In this document: one piece after another, positions 24,301 through 35,807 of the stretch | Layout of the letters: the number at the start of each line of letters is the position of its first letter | Numbering within the stretch: position 1 is the first letter of the stretch | Origin: Musa acuminata AAA Group | Taxonomy: Eukaryota; Streptophyta; Magnoliopsida; Zingiberales; Musaceae | Length of the DNA: 64,000 bases | Assembly (NCBI RefSeq): GCF_036884655.1 | Contig: NC_088357.1 | Location: 46,800,001-46,864,000, forward strand | Reading direction: 5' to 3' | Notes under the pieces: model-generated | The model's input: the letters and a program-made list of their open reading frames with translations, nothing else | The model's database searches: none | Told to the model about the DNA's origin: nothing | Translations under genes and position numbers: made by a program

Positions 24301-27293
24301 GATTCACGGCGTGTACTTAGATGAGGAGGTGGCAGAAATAAAGGATTGGATCAAATCCTTCAAGAGGCAATGGGAAGAATATGGGGTGACATTGATGTGT
24401 GACAGTTGGACAGGACCAACAAGAATGAGTATCATCAACTTTCTTGTTTATTGCAATAGAAGAGTGCTGTTTCATAAGTCCGTTAATGCTTCTGAAAAGA
24501 TCCAAGATGCAAACTACATTGAGAGCTTGATGGACACTATGGTAGAGGAGATTGGACCACAGTATGTTGTACAAATAATAACCGACAATGGAGCGAATTT
24601 CAAAAAGGCCGGTTTGCAATTGATGGAAAAAAGAAAAACTTTGTTTTGGACTCCATGTGCAGCTCATTGCATAGATCTAATGTTGAAGGATATTGGTGAG
24701 TTGGATGCGGTCAAAAAATGTGTAGCTCGAGCACAATCAATTACAAAATTTATATATAATCATCATTGGGTCCACGCATTAATGCAAAAGTATGTAAATG
24801 GTGAAGTACTTCGACCTGGAATTACTCGGTTTGCTACCAATTTTATTGTATTAAAGTCATTACAGCAAAAAAGGCAAGGCTTGAAGGCAATGGCTAGCTC
24901 ACAAGAGTGGTCTGAATCCAGATATTCAAAATTGAGTGATGGAAAGAAGATAGAAAAGGCCATTCTTTCCTCTAGATTTTGGGATACTATAGCAGAAATC
25001 ATAAAAGGTGTGGAACCACTTTATATTGTCCTCCGTAAGGTCGATATGGACAAGCGTCCACAAATGCCGTATCTTAAATATATGTTGATTTCAGCAAGAG
25101 AGGAGGTCAGGAAAGCATTCAAAGATGATTTTAAGGCCGACCAATACGTACGAATCATTGATCGTCGGACCGATGTTCATATGGATCAAGATATCCATAA
25201 TGCAGGTAAATTCATATTCAGAAAATTTTAATTTATTATTATTTAGATAATAAAAAATCATACTAACAAAATTATGTTTTGCAGCGTATTATCTAAACCC
25301 AGCAATTCAATATCGATATGCTCTCGGAACACAAAATAATTTCCTAACGACACTACGAAATGTTATATATCGGCTCTTGCCAAACACTACCAAGGCAACC
25401 GATGCTCTTATGGAGGGTCGATTATTTCGAGAAACAATTGGTTCATTCTCCGACGTTGTAGCTGTATCGTGCCGTTACACTATGGATCCTGGTGAGGAAA
25501 AGTTATGCATATTGATTATCAATTATATTTAATGTTGATTATTTGTTATGCTAATAAAATCTTATTTATATCTTTTTGCAGTCGAGTGGTGGCTACAATT
25601 TGGAGGCGATGCACCACATTTAAGGAAGGTTGCCGTTCGTATACTTTCACAGACAACAACATCTAGTGGTTACGAACGTAATTGGTCAACGTTTGCATTG
25701 ATTCATACGAAGGTCCGCAACAGACTCTCCTACAGACGGTTAGAGAAACTAGTATATGTCCATTATAACATGCGGCTAAAATTGCGATGTGCTGAGTTGG
25801 ATAAGGAGCCAGAGGAACCAGATATTGATCCCATTGACCTTCAATTCTACAACGAAGATTCAGAGCCAATGTTAGATTGGGTTGAAGCAGCAGAGAACCA
25901 AGAGGATCCTCTACTTGATGAGGCGGGAGATCCTCAACGTCCTTCGCGTTTTATCACCGAGGCAATAGAAGAAGAAGAAGCACAACCCCAACAGGTGGAA
26001 AATCCCCCTCGATTACAACATGGTATGAGTCAAACTGCTCGAGGAACTACCGATACCCAACGGTCACACTCGTCCGCCCAACGTGCAAAGGCAAAGGGGA
26101 AGGCAGTAGCATCAGTTGCATCGTTGGAAAGAATCGAGTCGGGCGACGAGACACCTTCACAATCACATTCTCTTTCTCGCTCGGTCCAGAGACATGACAG
26201 CAACACGGACAGCAGTGCCTCGACAGATGATGGCGGTGATGCCGGGCAATCGTTGGTCTCGTCTACACAACTTGAGGGTGGTGAATGGACTGAGGAGCAA
26301 TATTTTACACATGCCACTCAAGATTCAGATCATGGAACTCGACAAGGTACTGGTCAAGTTTATGCGCGGAAGGGGAAGGGGAAGGGGAAGGCAGTGGATG
26401 AATATGAACAAATGCGACAGAGCATACATGATATAGAAACAGAAAGAGACTCATCGTATTCACAGCAATCGTATTATGGAGAATCATATGGGCAACAACA
26501 GTATGGTGATAGTTGGTCATCCTTCTCTGAGCAACAGCATGATACAGAACAACATCAATATATGCCTCAAGAGCTGCCTCGGACAAATATGATTCATGAC
26601 GATCAATCTACGATTAGCACCACATTGATGCATCAATGGCATACGGTGTATCAATACACTATGTCATGGGATCAATTTCATGATTGAGTCCAACAAACGT
26701 ATCATATTAATATGTATCGGATCGAGGACCCTGATCCACCACCCGTGGAGGCCCGTCGTTCGTTTTGGTGGTAGAATTAACAATCAGGTATATCTAGATA
26801 TATGATTATTTAATTCATTTGAATTTTAGAGTTTATATTGTAACAAAATAGTCTAACAATTCAACAAATTTTTCTGTAGATATTTCAATCTATAACGAGC
26901 TGAAATACGAACCTCGAACAAGACTACCTCAAAGCCCGAAAAAGATATGTGATGCTATTTTTACCTAATTTACATTGATTTTGCTAAACTTATACTATTA
27001 CTATATTTATTTGTAACTTGAAAACCCTATCCTAACTTTTTTTTTAATTTTCAGGTATTTTCGGAGGGTTAAATCGGTGAAATCGGGTGTACCGCTCGGT
27101 ACACCTCGGTATACCGGTCGGTACACCCATACCGTACCGTACCGAGCGTGGGTCGAAACGCCGGTACAGTACGGTACGGCGAACCTTGCTGGACTTCTTA
27201 GTTCTGAAAAATCATTCTTTCAATCATTATTTTTTTTGTATAGCTTTTGATGACAATTGTTTCTTTTTTTCTTTTTCCTTTTTCTCCTCTCAT

Positions 27294-27349
<56 letters not shown>

Positions 27350-29668
27350 TCTCATGAAGATATCACTCTCCCTCCACCATCTCTTCTTCTCCCTGCCCCT
27401 CATAGACTGCTCCGTTGTGTCATTGCTTCCTCCCCTCTGTACAGAACTTCCTTTTCCTCCTCCTACAAAGGATTTATCAAGATATTTGACACTACAGAAT
27501 AGGTTCCAAGTACTTGAACATTGGTAAATGGACCAGAGGAATAATATAGGAAAGCTTACAGAAAATTGATTAGGTCCTTTGTAGGATTACATCCAATAGG
27601 AAAAACAAATCTGAAGGATACCGACAATATATAGAAGAACTTTGGACTTTGGACTTTGGACTTTGGTGTTGCATAAACTGGATTAATTCAACTATATTAA
27701 CACTTATTTTGTAAATCAGGCTTGAAAGTTTGTGCTCATCTTCCTTTTTGTCGTATCTGTATGTACTGAAATAAACTATACTTGAGATAAAAAGGCACAA
27801 GGGAACTCTATCATAGTAGGAATTTTTCGGAACAGATACCTGAAGTTACAATCAGCATTATTTTATTCTTAGAATCAGCATTTTGTAAAATAGCAAGAGC
27901 ATCAAGAAAGAAGAGGGAATCTATCTCCAGAATAAAAAATTGTCAGAAACACCATTCATTAATATAGCATCGAGATCTGAAAAATCATCCAGTGGTTATC
28001 CAGATCTAATTCCAATAGTCCCAAGAACTAACTCCAAAGAAACAGAGTGCTGATTGTAGCTGCCAGACCTTGGTGGACTTAACTGACTAAAGCTAACCCA
28101 CAGCAGTTCATCAATCCTAAGTGAAAAATGGTCCAGAGTGGTCCGTGCTGCAGCCAGCAGTGCTGATTTTGACCAATCAGAACCATTTCTAGTACATATT
28201 GGCTGTTCTCATCAGCATAGCATATGAGAACAATTTCCCATTTGAATTTTTCTTAATTTTTTCTTTTCTTAATTTAGTAAATTTTCAGTAAGACAAACAC
28301 AAGGATCAATGGTGAGAAAATATTCATGTAGCTGACTCCAAATGGTTGGAAATACAGTTTGTTCTACAAGTGGTTGCTGTCCAGTAAGACAGATATATTC
28401 ATCTACATTTACGACTTGTGATAACTTTGTAGTCATGTTTACTGATGTTTTCAAAATATATGGCATTTTACTAGTTCGACTACTGACCTATCTTCCCTTG
28501 GATGAAATTGTGTGCTAAACATTTTGACTTTATAGTTCTTTTTAATATTTGACATTGCAAGTAATGAATCAAATATAGAATCTGTGCAAAGCTCTATTGA
28601 CACAGGATCCAAATAAAAGTAAGGGGCAAGAATAGACCAAGCACATTAAAGATATATAGCTAGTCAACTTGACACGAACGTTTGGGAAGCTACACCTTCT
28701 ACAGAAGTAAAATAATATGCCAACAATGTGATAAATCATACAGCTGTTTTATGTAGCTGAAATTTTAACCGATGTGGCCAAGATGAAAAGGCATGAGCAA
28801 AGGTCAAAATGTAAAAATGCCTGGAATAGTGCAAAACTTAGCTAAGGAGTTTGGAACAAAAAGATCATATCCAAGTAAACAAATAAGAAAACTAAACAAA
28901 TGAAAGTAAAAGCACGTTGGAATAGACCTTATTTTCTTGTTCAGCTCGCACATACTATTAACAAATTCGTCTCTGCATCAACATAAAGATCGTGATTGAG
29001 TTTATACAGTTTTTAGTATATCGCACACACAAGAAGATTAAAAGAAGAACAAAAAACTAGTATTACCGCATGAAACCCACTTCACTCTGTTCACCGATGC
29101 CAGTTCGATTAAGAAGATCAAATAACAAGGTCAAAGTTCGAAAACAAAGAATGACAATAATGAAAGAAAATCTAACAACATTTGAGAGCATGCGAGCGAT
29201 TCTCACCTTGAGTGTATCCAGATCAGAACGGAGCTTCAATATCTCCTCCTGCAGCAGAGAAATCCTCGCCTACGCACGATAGTTACTATAAGAAAAGGAT
29301 TTACAAGATCAATCGGCAACTAGAAAGGACGCGTAATCAGAACCTCTTGCGCATGGATTGATGCACCAATCATAGAAAGCTGAACCTGCGATCCCCTCAG
29401 CTCCTGCTCGACCATCTCCCTGGACCGCTTGGCCCCATCGAGGTCGGCATTTGCAACATTGAGATCGTTCTGAAGTTCGAGGAGCCGCTTCTTACGATCG
29501 GACACCCTAAGCTCTGTGTCGAAGACATGCGGATTGAGCGGGGCGCATCGGAGCTAGAGTGGAGGCACGAGAAGCATGGAGCGGCCATAGTGTACCTTCT
29601 TGGGATTTCTCCGAGGCGAAATTGCGGATCAGCGAGAGGAGATGTTTCTGGGATTCGCCGGACGCCAT
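18309..29668 (-). CDS. Coiled-coil protein gene, nine exons (spliced 259 aa)
   Basis: Manually built exons, in transcript order: 29668-29596, 29513-29344, 29269-29207, 29086-29067, 28972-28928, 22064-21997, 20842-20745, 18672-18535, 18413-18309. All junction phases agree, giving 780 nt including the stop. The protein starts MASGESQKHLLSLIRNFASE. It is mostly charged heptad-like sequence (KKRLLELQNDLNVANADL, ARISLLQEEILKLRSDLD), i.e. a long coiled coil, and ends with a Cys cluster (RCTCPGCG). I do not recognise a named family; it resembles uncharacterised plant coiled-coil proteins. Exon 4 is only 20 nt. The intron after exon 6 uses a GC donor (GCAAGT). The intron between exons 5 and 6 (6.9 kb) contains the hAT element. 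The end of exon 8 is the least certain: the donor at 18534 adds a hydrophobic stretch that may be intron. Exon 1 context (CGCCATGGCG) favours this start. Confidence 0.75.
22578..22604. repeat. Perfect palindrome in the hAT left end
   Basis: Arms of 13 bases (CTCCAACGGTCAA and its complement) with a single A between them. Shorter palindromes (GTAGCAGTGCTAC at 22561, GGTCGAAATCGACC about 22507) lie next to it. Possibly transposase-binding or structural sites. Confidence 0.7.
22862..23350 (+). repeat. Tandem duplication in the hAT 5' non-coding region
   Basis: A block of about 288 bp is repeated. A nearly identical core TTTATAGTGGTGAAAGAGAA occurs at about 22998 and 23286. The region is AT-rich, lies before the transposase and may be a leader intron. 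A partial third copy continues to about 23470. Confidence 0.65.
23516..26687 (+). pseudogene. hAT transposase (BED finger, DUF659, hATC), inactivated
   Basis: Exons 23516-25205, 25285-25491 and 25582-26687 join in phase. The N-terminal part encodes a BED-type zinc finger (CIYC, then H and C about 26 residues on: HLAGGYPDVAKC). The middle is DUF659 and the hAT catalytic region (LMCDSWTGP, IITDNGANF, CAAHCIDL). Exon 3 holds the hATC dimerisation domain (EWWLQFGGDAPHLRKVA, SGYERNWSTF). A long low-complexity tail follows, with KGKGKGKAV. Three in-frame stops break the first exon: TGA 23561, TAG 23795 and TAG 23813. From 23873 on, the frame is fully open (452 codons to the splice site), so the damage is recent or a shorter protein starts at 23873. 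Confidence 0.85.
27294..27347. repeat. (CT)n microsatellite
   Basis: About 27 CT units within the large intron of the coiled-coil gene. A shorter version sits at the matching place after F-box E (63091-63112). Confidence 0.9.
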
Positions 29669-30785
29669 GGCGAGAAGGCGCCCCGAGGGCTCGGAGATGG
29701 CAGCCTAGCTTTTTGGGGAACAGCACTCGTCTCCCGCTCTTTGGTTCGAGCTTCAGCACGTGAAGAGAACGAAGGAGAACATAAGCGCGCATCGGCTCAA
29801 ACTCGAGCTCGTTTTTGACTCGGATCGAACTCAAACACGAATTGAATTGATCGTTTTGACTCAATAAGAGTTATTAAAAATATTATATAGTAAAAATTTT
29901 GGATGATAATTTGATTATTGTTATTTGTTAATTTCAGAATAATCTGGTCCGTCAATCCAGCTATAACAAATCATTGATTGACATCGCAACTCAAATATCG
30001 GAGAAAATAAAGTATCAATTAGGCATGTCGTATTGGGTATAAAAAAATATTCTTTATTAAGTTTGTTTACAAATCAAATATATAGAGTAATTTTTTTAGT
30101 TATATTATCGTTTAAAACTCACTAAACTTATTTAAATACTCAGACTTCTTAAAAATATTTATCATAAATTAAAACTAACTTAATTATCAAAGGAATCTTA
30201 TCGAGTATGTAGATTTTTTTTTTTACCCTTAAACCGAAATAGGATATTAGATACATATATTTTATTATGCTTCGAGATGAAGGCATGCCAACTAAGATAT
30301 TCATTTAGGAGTCTCAACCAGTGATACTTGCGTTTGAACATAGCTAAGTGGTGCTTTGATTACTTGTTTTTATCTTAACAAATAGATTAGGGGCAATAGG
30401 GATGCTTTGGCTCTAGTCGATCATGTTAAATACTTTGACTATTTTATATCGTAGTTACACTATACACATCATAGGCAAAAGGGACACAACGATTATATTA
30501 GGTGCTCATATGCTCATTTGTCTTGAGTGAATACATCATAATCAAAAAGGATATGTTAGTTTATTGAATATTTAAGATATTTTTTATTCACAATAGACAC
30601 TTATATTACGTGCATTTTAAATAATTTTATTTTTCTAATAGAAGTATCACAAAGGAGATGCATCGGCCATAATCAGATTTTGTTTTTGTTTTTGTCAATG
30701 ACAAATACATGAAAATGAGATGGTTCAATCCTGTCATGCACTTCAAATTATTTCTTTATCATACACAGATGTATCACAAGTGCAC
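29669..30785. other. Region between the coiled-coil gene and the MYB exon
   Basis: AT-rich, with no further MYB exons: a search by eye on the minus strand for the second-exon motif (GKSCRLRW) found nothing. It should hold the coiled-coil promoter and the truncated MYB first intron. Confidence 0.5.
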
Positions 30786-30918
30786 CTGCTCGTTTGGGGA
30801 GGCTCCTCCATTTACCTTTTCCATGAACCTTGATGTAGGACACAAGTATGTGGTCTTCCTGCGCAGTCCACGCTCCTGTCCTGAGCCCTTCCCTTACGCA
30901 GCATGGCTTCCTTCCCAT
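30786..30918 (-). pseudogene. R2R3-MYB first exon, orphan
   Basis: The minus strand encodes [17 protein letters not shown], then [17 protein letters not shown] and RSLPKRAG: the start of the R2 repeat of an R2R3-MYB transcription factor, with its first Trp residues. It is 133 nt long and ends at GCAG|GTGCAC, the canonical phase-1 first intron of this family. No second or third exon follows in the 1.1 kb before the next gene, so the gene is truncated. A GA/CT repeat lies just before the ATG. A shorter, frameshifted copy is at 60503-60572. Confidence 0.85.
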
Positions 30919-30984
30919 CTCTCTCTCTCTCTCTCTCTCTCGTTTGAAAGAAGTTTGATTAGTTGTTGGCGACATTTATAGGTC

Positions 30985-31074
30985 GTATGAGACAATCTCT
31001 GATCATCATATATATAAATAGACTTCATATGATATTAATTGATGTGTGCTTTTCTTCATTCTCTCAATTCTTCA
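30985..31074 (+). repeat. 5' LTR remnant of C3 (Y type)
   Basis: It matches the 3' half of the LTR at 41118-41308, with an internal gap. It carries TATAAATA at 31013-31020 and ends TTCTTCA before the PBS TGGTATCA. About the first 90 bases of the LTR and some flank are lost. Confidence 0.7.
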
Positions 31075-31082
31075 TGGTATCA
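31075..31082 (+). other. Primer-binding site of C3
   Basis: TGGTATCA follows the LTR. The rest of the initiator-tRNA match (GAG) has decayed to CAA. Confidence 0.55.
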
Positions 31083-31882
31083 CAACATAAATTGTGAGGA
31101 GCCATCGCTGCTATTATAGTACCCCTATCGAGTCGACGTCGAGAAAAATTCTTACTGTCCGATATAACACCGCTGCCAAATTTCTCCTCGTATGTGGCAG
31201 TCCCCCCTTTCCAGATCCTAGGCGGATCTGCCCCCCCCCTTGTCGCCCACAGTCGGTCGTTCAACGGTAGCTTCCCTGCTTCCAGTCTCAACCACGGCTA
31301 CCGCACCAAGTTCCAAGCCTACGATGCCACGCCAAGCATTTGTTGGTTTATTTTTCTTCCTCTTTACTGTAGAACTTGTTGATTTTTCCTGCTTTCTTAT
31401 TGCAAAAGTACTAACACTTCTTCCTTTTTATTTTTCTTTTGATCCTTGTCATTGCTGCATACTTCTACTTACTCCCACATAGTAGTTCATATCGTCCATA
31501 TGTCTTCATCATCTATCTCTGTTGCTCCACTTACTATTCCAACAAGGAATTATAGTACTTTTCCACATACAAATCTTATCTCCATAAATGCAGCATCCCT
31601 CATCCCTTTCAAATTATCCAAAGGTGACAACTACGCATCCTAGCGTGCTCAATTTTCTAATCTTCTATTTGGCTATGACCTTCTAGCTATATCAATGACT
31701 CTCTTCCTTGTCCACCAGCGATGATCAACATCCCAGGAGTATCTAGTCTAGTATCAAATCTGGACCACAAACTATGGTTATGCCAGGATCATCTCATTCT
31801 TCAAGCAATTCAAGCTTCAATCGTTGGATCCCTCGCCCCACTCATATCTTCGTGTGACACTACTGTCGAAGCCTGGTGCAAG

Positions 31883-32490
31883 TGATGGGGATATAAACAG
31901 GAATAACCTTTGTATATGAACAAATACTAGAAGACCATAATACGTAGCGTAATTAAATGGAACCACAATCAAATAGAACACCAAGATATACGTGGAAAAC
32001 CCCTTTAATGTCAAGGGTAAAAACCACGGGGCAAACTAGAGATAATCCACTATGAGAATAATGAATATACAAATCTCAATCTCTTGCCCTAAACCCTAGC
32101 AACAATCACAAGAGAATAACTGGGATACAAGGATCACGTCACTGCCCACAATATCTAAAACCTCCCCAAGTAATCACAGTAAGAGTCTACTATAGATTTG
32201 ATCTAACTTGAGAGGAGAACACTGCTAGATGATTGAGAACATTCTCTCTGTGTTGTCCTTGTCTTCTTCCCTTTCTTTCTCTTCCTTTTTTGCCTTGTTT
32301 TCCTCCTTTTCTTTGGAATCCCGTGGCTGTTTTCTTCTCCCACGTTGCTGCCCTATTTATGCCTTTTTCTGCCTCCAAAACACAGCCACCACACCCCCCT
32401 AATGTTAATTAGGGTTAGGTTAAGAGGGGGTATGGGCTATGGGCTGCCCAAGCCCACTATGGGCTGAATTTGTGGGCTGCCAACCCAACA
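31883..32490 (-). repeat. LTR of the nested copia (3' in its own sense)
   Basis: 608 bp, repeated at 35199-35807 with scattered differences. It is adjoined by a purine tract on the minus strand (AAGGGAGAGGT). Confidence 0.88.
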
Positions 32491-32599
32491 ACCTCTCCCT
32501 TCAGCCCATAAGGGAGGCTGTCCCATGACTCCTCAATGTGAAGCCATGCCAACCAGTTATCGGCATATCTCCTGCCTTTCTTTCGGTAAGGTCTTCATT

Positions 32600-35148
32600 C
32601 CATTTGGTAGCAGTACCAAATCATAAGTGTGGTTCTTCTGAAGAGCATCCATCTCTTCCTGCATAGCAACTAACTACTTCTCTTTCTGCTCACTTTCAAC
32701 TGCTTCCTGGTAACTCTCTGGTTCACCTACATCAGTAAGCATCACATACTCATATGTAGAGTATCTTCTGGAAGGTTGACGTTGTCTAGAATATCTTCTC
32801 AACTGAGGTTCTGTTGGAAGTTGCTCTCCAACTTCTTCTTGCTCAACATGTCCTGCAGGTAGATCAACATCAGGCTCTACACTATCTTTCTGCACATCTC
32901 CCCCATCACCCTGATATACTGGAGGAATAACTGGGTCACAATCTGCTAATCCTTCTGTAGAAGTATTGGCTGGTGCCTTCTTCTTCAAATCTTCAAAGGT
33001 TTGATCCTCAAAGAAGACTACATCTTTGCTTCTAAACACCTTCTGCTTTTCTGGATCCCAAAGCTTGTAACCAAAATGATCATGTGAGTAGCCAAGAAAA
33101 ATACATTCTTTAGTCTTACCATCCAGCTTGGGCTTCTCATTATCTGGAATATGTGCAAATGCGCAACAACCAAACACTCTTAAATGCTTGTAGGAAACAT
33201 CTTTCCCTGACCATACATGTTTTGCAACATCACCATCTAGGGTTGTACATGGTGATAAGTTGATCACATCAACTACAGTCCTCAAAGTCTCATCCCAAAA
33301 CCTTTTGGGTAGCTTGGCCTGTGAAAGCATACATCTGATCTTTTCCATGATGGTGTGGTTCATCCTCTCTGCAATTGCATTATGCTGAGGTGTACCAGGA
33401 ACTATCATCTCATGTTGGATCCCATGTGACCTGCAATAGTTATTAAACAATCCTGTATACTCACCACCATTATCTGATCTTATGCATTTCAATTTCCTTT
33501 CTGTCTCCCTTTCAACCCTGGCATGAAACTCTTTGAAGACATTAATCACCTGATCTTTAGTCTTCAAAGCATAAGCCTAAACTTTCCTGGAAAAATCATC
33601 TACAAAAGTGACAAAATAAAGTGCACCACTTATACCAAGAACATCAATAGATCCACCATGAGTTTTTATCCTCAAAGGACCACATACATCTGTATAAACA
33701 CGGTCTAAGGCATGCATTTTTCTAGACAAAGCAGGACTAGCAAATAAAACTCTATGTTATTTACCTGTCAAATAATCAATACAAGGGTTCAGATGTATAC
33801 CTCTGAGGTCTGGTAATACCTCTCTCTTTGAAAGAGCTTGCAGCCCCTTCTCGCTCATGTGTCACAGTCGCCTATGCCACAACTCCATGCTGAAGTCTTT
33901 TTCTATAGCATTTAACTGCTCATCATAAGCTTTAGCCTGTAACCTGTACAAAGTATGTCATTTCTTTCCATTAGCTATAACAAGAGAACCTTTACTGAGC
34001 TTCCATTGCCCTTTGTGAAATCTGCTATCATAGTCTTCATCATCTAGCCTTCCAACTGAAATTAGATTCAGCCTCAAGTCAACCACATGCCTCACATCCT
34101 TAAGCACCAACTTGCAGCCTAGGTTGGTCTTTAAATGGATATCACCCATGCCTATGATGTCTGTTGTGCTATAGTTGCACATCTTGACAACACCAAAATT
34201 TCCAAACCTGTATGTAGCAAAAAACTCCCTCTATGGTGTAGCATGATAAGAAGCACCTGTGTCAATCATCCACTCAAGATCCTGACACACACAAGAAAAA
34301 ATATCATCATAAGGAGACAAAATTAAATAATCACCACCCTGCATTGTAGCTGTGATATTATTTTTTGACTCTATAGACTCCACTTATTTTCCCATTTTCT
34401 TGCTCTTCTTAGGTTGCTTACATTGGTTCTTGTAATGTCCTTTCTCACTACAATTATAGCAAACAATATCTTTTCTTGATCTTGACTTGCTTCTACCTAT
34501 GCGTGAACTGCTTCTAGATTTTGACCTTCCTCTGTTCTCTGAGATAAGTGCCTGTGAATTATTCTGAGATGTTGCCGAACTCTTTCTTCTCAACTCCTCA
34601 TTCAACAAACTGCTTGTTACTTGACTCATAGTGACAACACCATCTAGCGCAGAATTACTGAGGGAAACCACCAGTGTCTCCCAACTTTCTGGTAATGAAC
34701 TGAGAAGTAACAATGCTTGCAACTCATCATCAAGAGACATTTTCATAGAGGATAACTAGTTAGTAATACTTTGCATTTCATTCAAATGTTCAGCAATAGA
34801 AGCACATTCTCTATATTTTAGGTTTACAAGTTTTCTGATAAAAAAGGCTTTGTTGCCAGCTGTTTTTCTTTCATAGAGACTTTCCAACTTTTTCCAAAGA
34901 GAATATGCAGAAATTTCAGTAGAAACATGGTGAAAGACACTATCATCAAGCCATTGTCGAATAAACCCAATTGTTTTTCGATCTAACCTCTTCCACTCAT
35001 CATCTGTCATAGTTATGGGTTTTGCACTAACCCCCTACAAAGGTCCATACAAATCTTTGCAATACAAGAGATCTTCCATTCTTGGTTTCCATATCATCCA
35101 ATTGTTTCCATTTAAACTAATCATGCGAGAAACATTACTGGCATCCAT
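32600..35148 (-). pseudogene. gag-protease-integrase of the nested copia
   Basis: On the minus strand the ATG at 35148 starts MDASNVSRMISLNGNN. A gag core follows, with stops near 35035 and 34752. A zinc knuckle CYNCSEKGHYKNQC lies near 34440. A protease motif MIDTGASYH lies near 34265. Integrase has an open run at 33567-32674 (SDNGGEYTG, GTPQHNAIAERMN, FGCCAFAHIPDNEKP). The polyprotein reaches the MQEEMDALQKNHTYDLV start of RT and then ends. At least three in-frame stops are visible, so it is inactive as it stands. Confidence 0.85.
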
Positions 35149-35185
35149 GTTCAAATACAATATTTAAATCACCAAAACCTCAGTG

Positions 35186-35196
35186 CTCTGATACCA
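35186..35196 (-). other. Primer-binding site of the nested copia
   Basis: Plus-strand CTCTGATACCA is the complement of TGGTATCAGAG and lies two bases from the LTR at 35199. Confidence 0.75.
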
Positions 35197-35198
35197 GT

Positions 35199-35807
35199 TG
35201 ATGGGGATATAAACAGGAATAACCTTTGTATATGAACAAATACTAGAAGACCATAATATGCAGCGGAATTAAATGGAACCACAATCAAATAGAACACCAA
35301 GATATACATGGAAAACCCCTTCAATGTGAAGGGTAAAAACCACAGGGCAAACTAGAGATAATCCACTATGAGAATAATGAATATACAAATCTCAATCTCT
35401 TGCCCTAAACCCTAGCAACAATCACAAGAGAATAATAGGGATACAAGGATCATGTCATTGCCCACAATATCTAAAACCTCCCTAAGTAATCACAGCAAGA
35501 GTCTACTGTAGATTTGATCTAACTTAAGAGGAGAACACTGCTAGATGATTGAAAACAGTCTCTCTGCATTGTTCTTGTCTTCTTCCCTTTCTTTCTATTC
35601 CTTTTCTGCCTTGTTTTCCTCCTTTTTCTTTGGAATCCTGTGGATGTTTTCTTCTCCCACGTTGCTGCCCTATTTATGCCTTTTTCTGCCTCCAAAACGT
35701 AGCCACCACACCCCCCTAATGTTAATTAGGGTTAGGTTAAGAGGGGGTGTGGGCTGTGGGTTGCCCAAGCCCACTTTGGGCTGAATTTGTGGGCTGCCAA
35801 CCCAACA
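35199..35807 (-). repeat. LTR of the nested copia (5' in its own sense)
   Basis: Same start TGATGGGGATATAAACAGG and end as the partner LTR. The two differ at a modest number of sites, so the insertion is older than the LARD-like one at 11403. Confidence 0.88.

Larger units (their letters stand above)
22360..27188 (+). mobile_element. hAT DNA transposon, 4829 bp, inside an intron
   Basis: The ends are CAAGGTT and AACCTTG (short terminal inverted repeats). It is flanked by a perfect 8-bp duplication CTGGACTT at 22352-22359 and 27189-27196. The related intron piece at about 55.91 kb carries a single copy of this site and no element. Both subterminal regions are packed with GGTACC/GGTACG motifs. 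The inside holds a transposase gene on the plus strand, opposite to the host gene. The 8-bp duplication and the protein domains place it in the hAT superfamily. Confidence 0.93.
31883..35807 (-). mobile_element. Nested non-autonomous copia element, reverse orientation
   Basis: Starts TGATGGGG and ends CCAACA on the plus strand, flanked by the 5-bp duplication GCAAG (31878-31882 and 35808-35812). LTRs are 31883-32490 and 35199-35807. The PBS lies next to the right-hand LTR, so transcription runs on the minus strand. It encodes gag, protease and integrase. The polyprotein then stops a few dozen codons into RT and meets the polypurine tract. Thus nearly all RT and all RNase H are absent. It inserted into the gag of C3. 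Confidence 0.92.

Noticed and set aside
27087..27527. 146-codon plus-strand frame across the hAT right end and CT repeat
   Set aside because: It reads through the transposon terminus, the target duplication and a microsatellite, and encodes low-complexity Ser/Leu.
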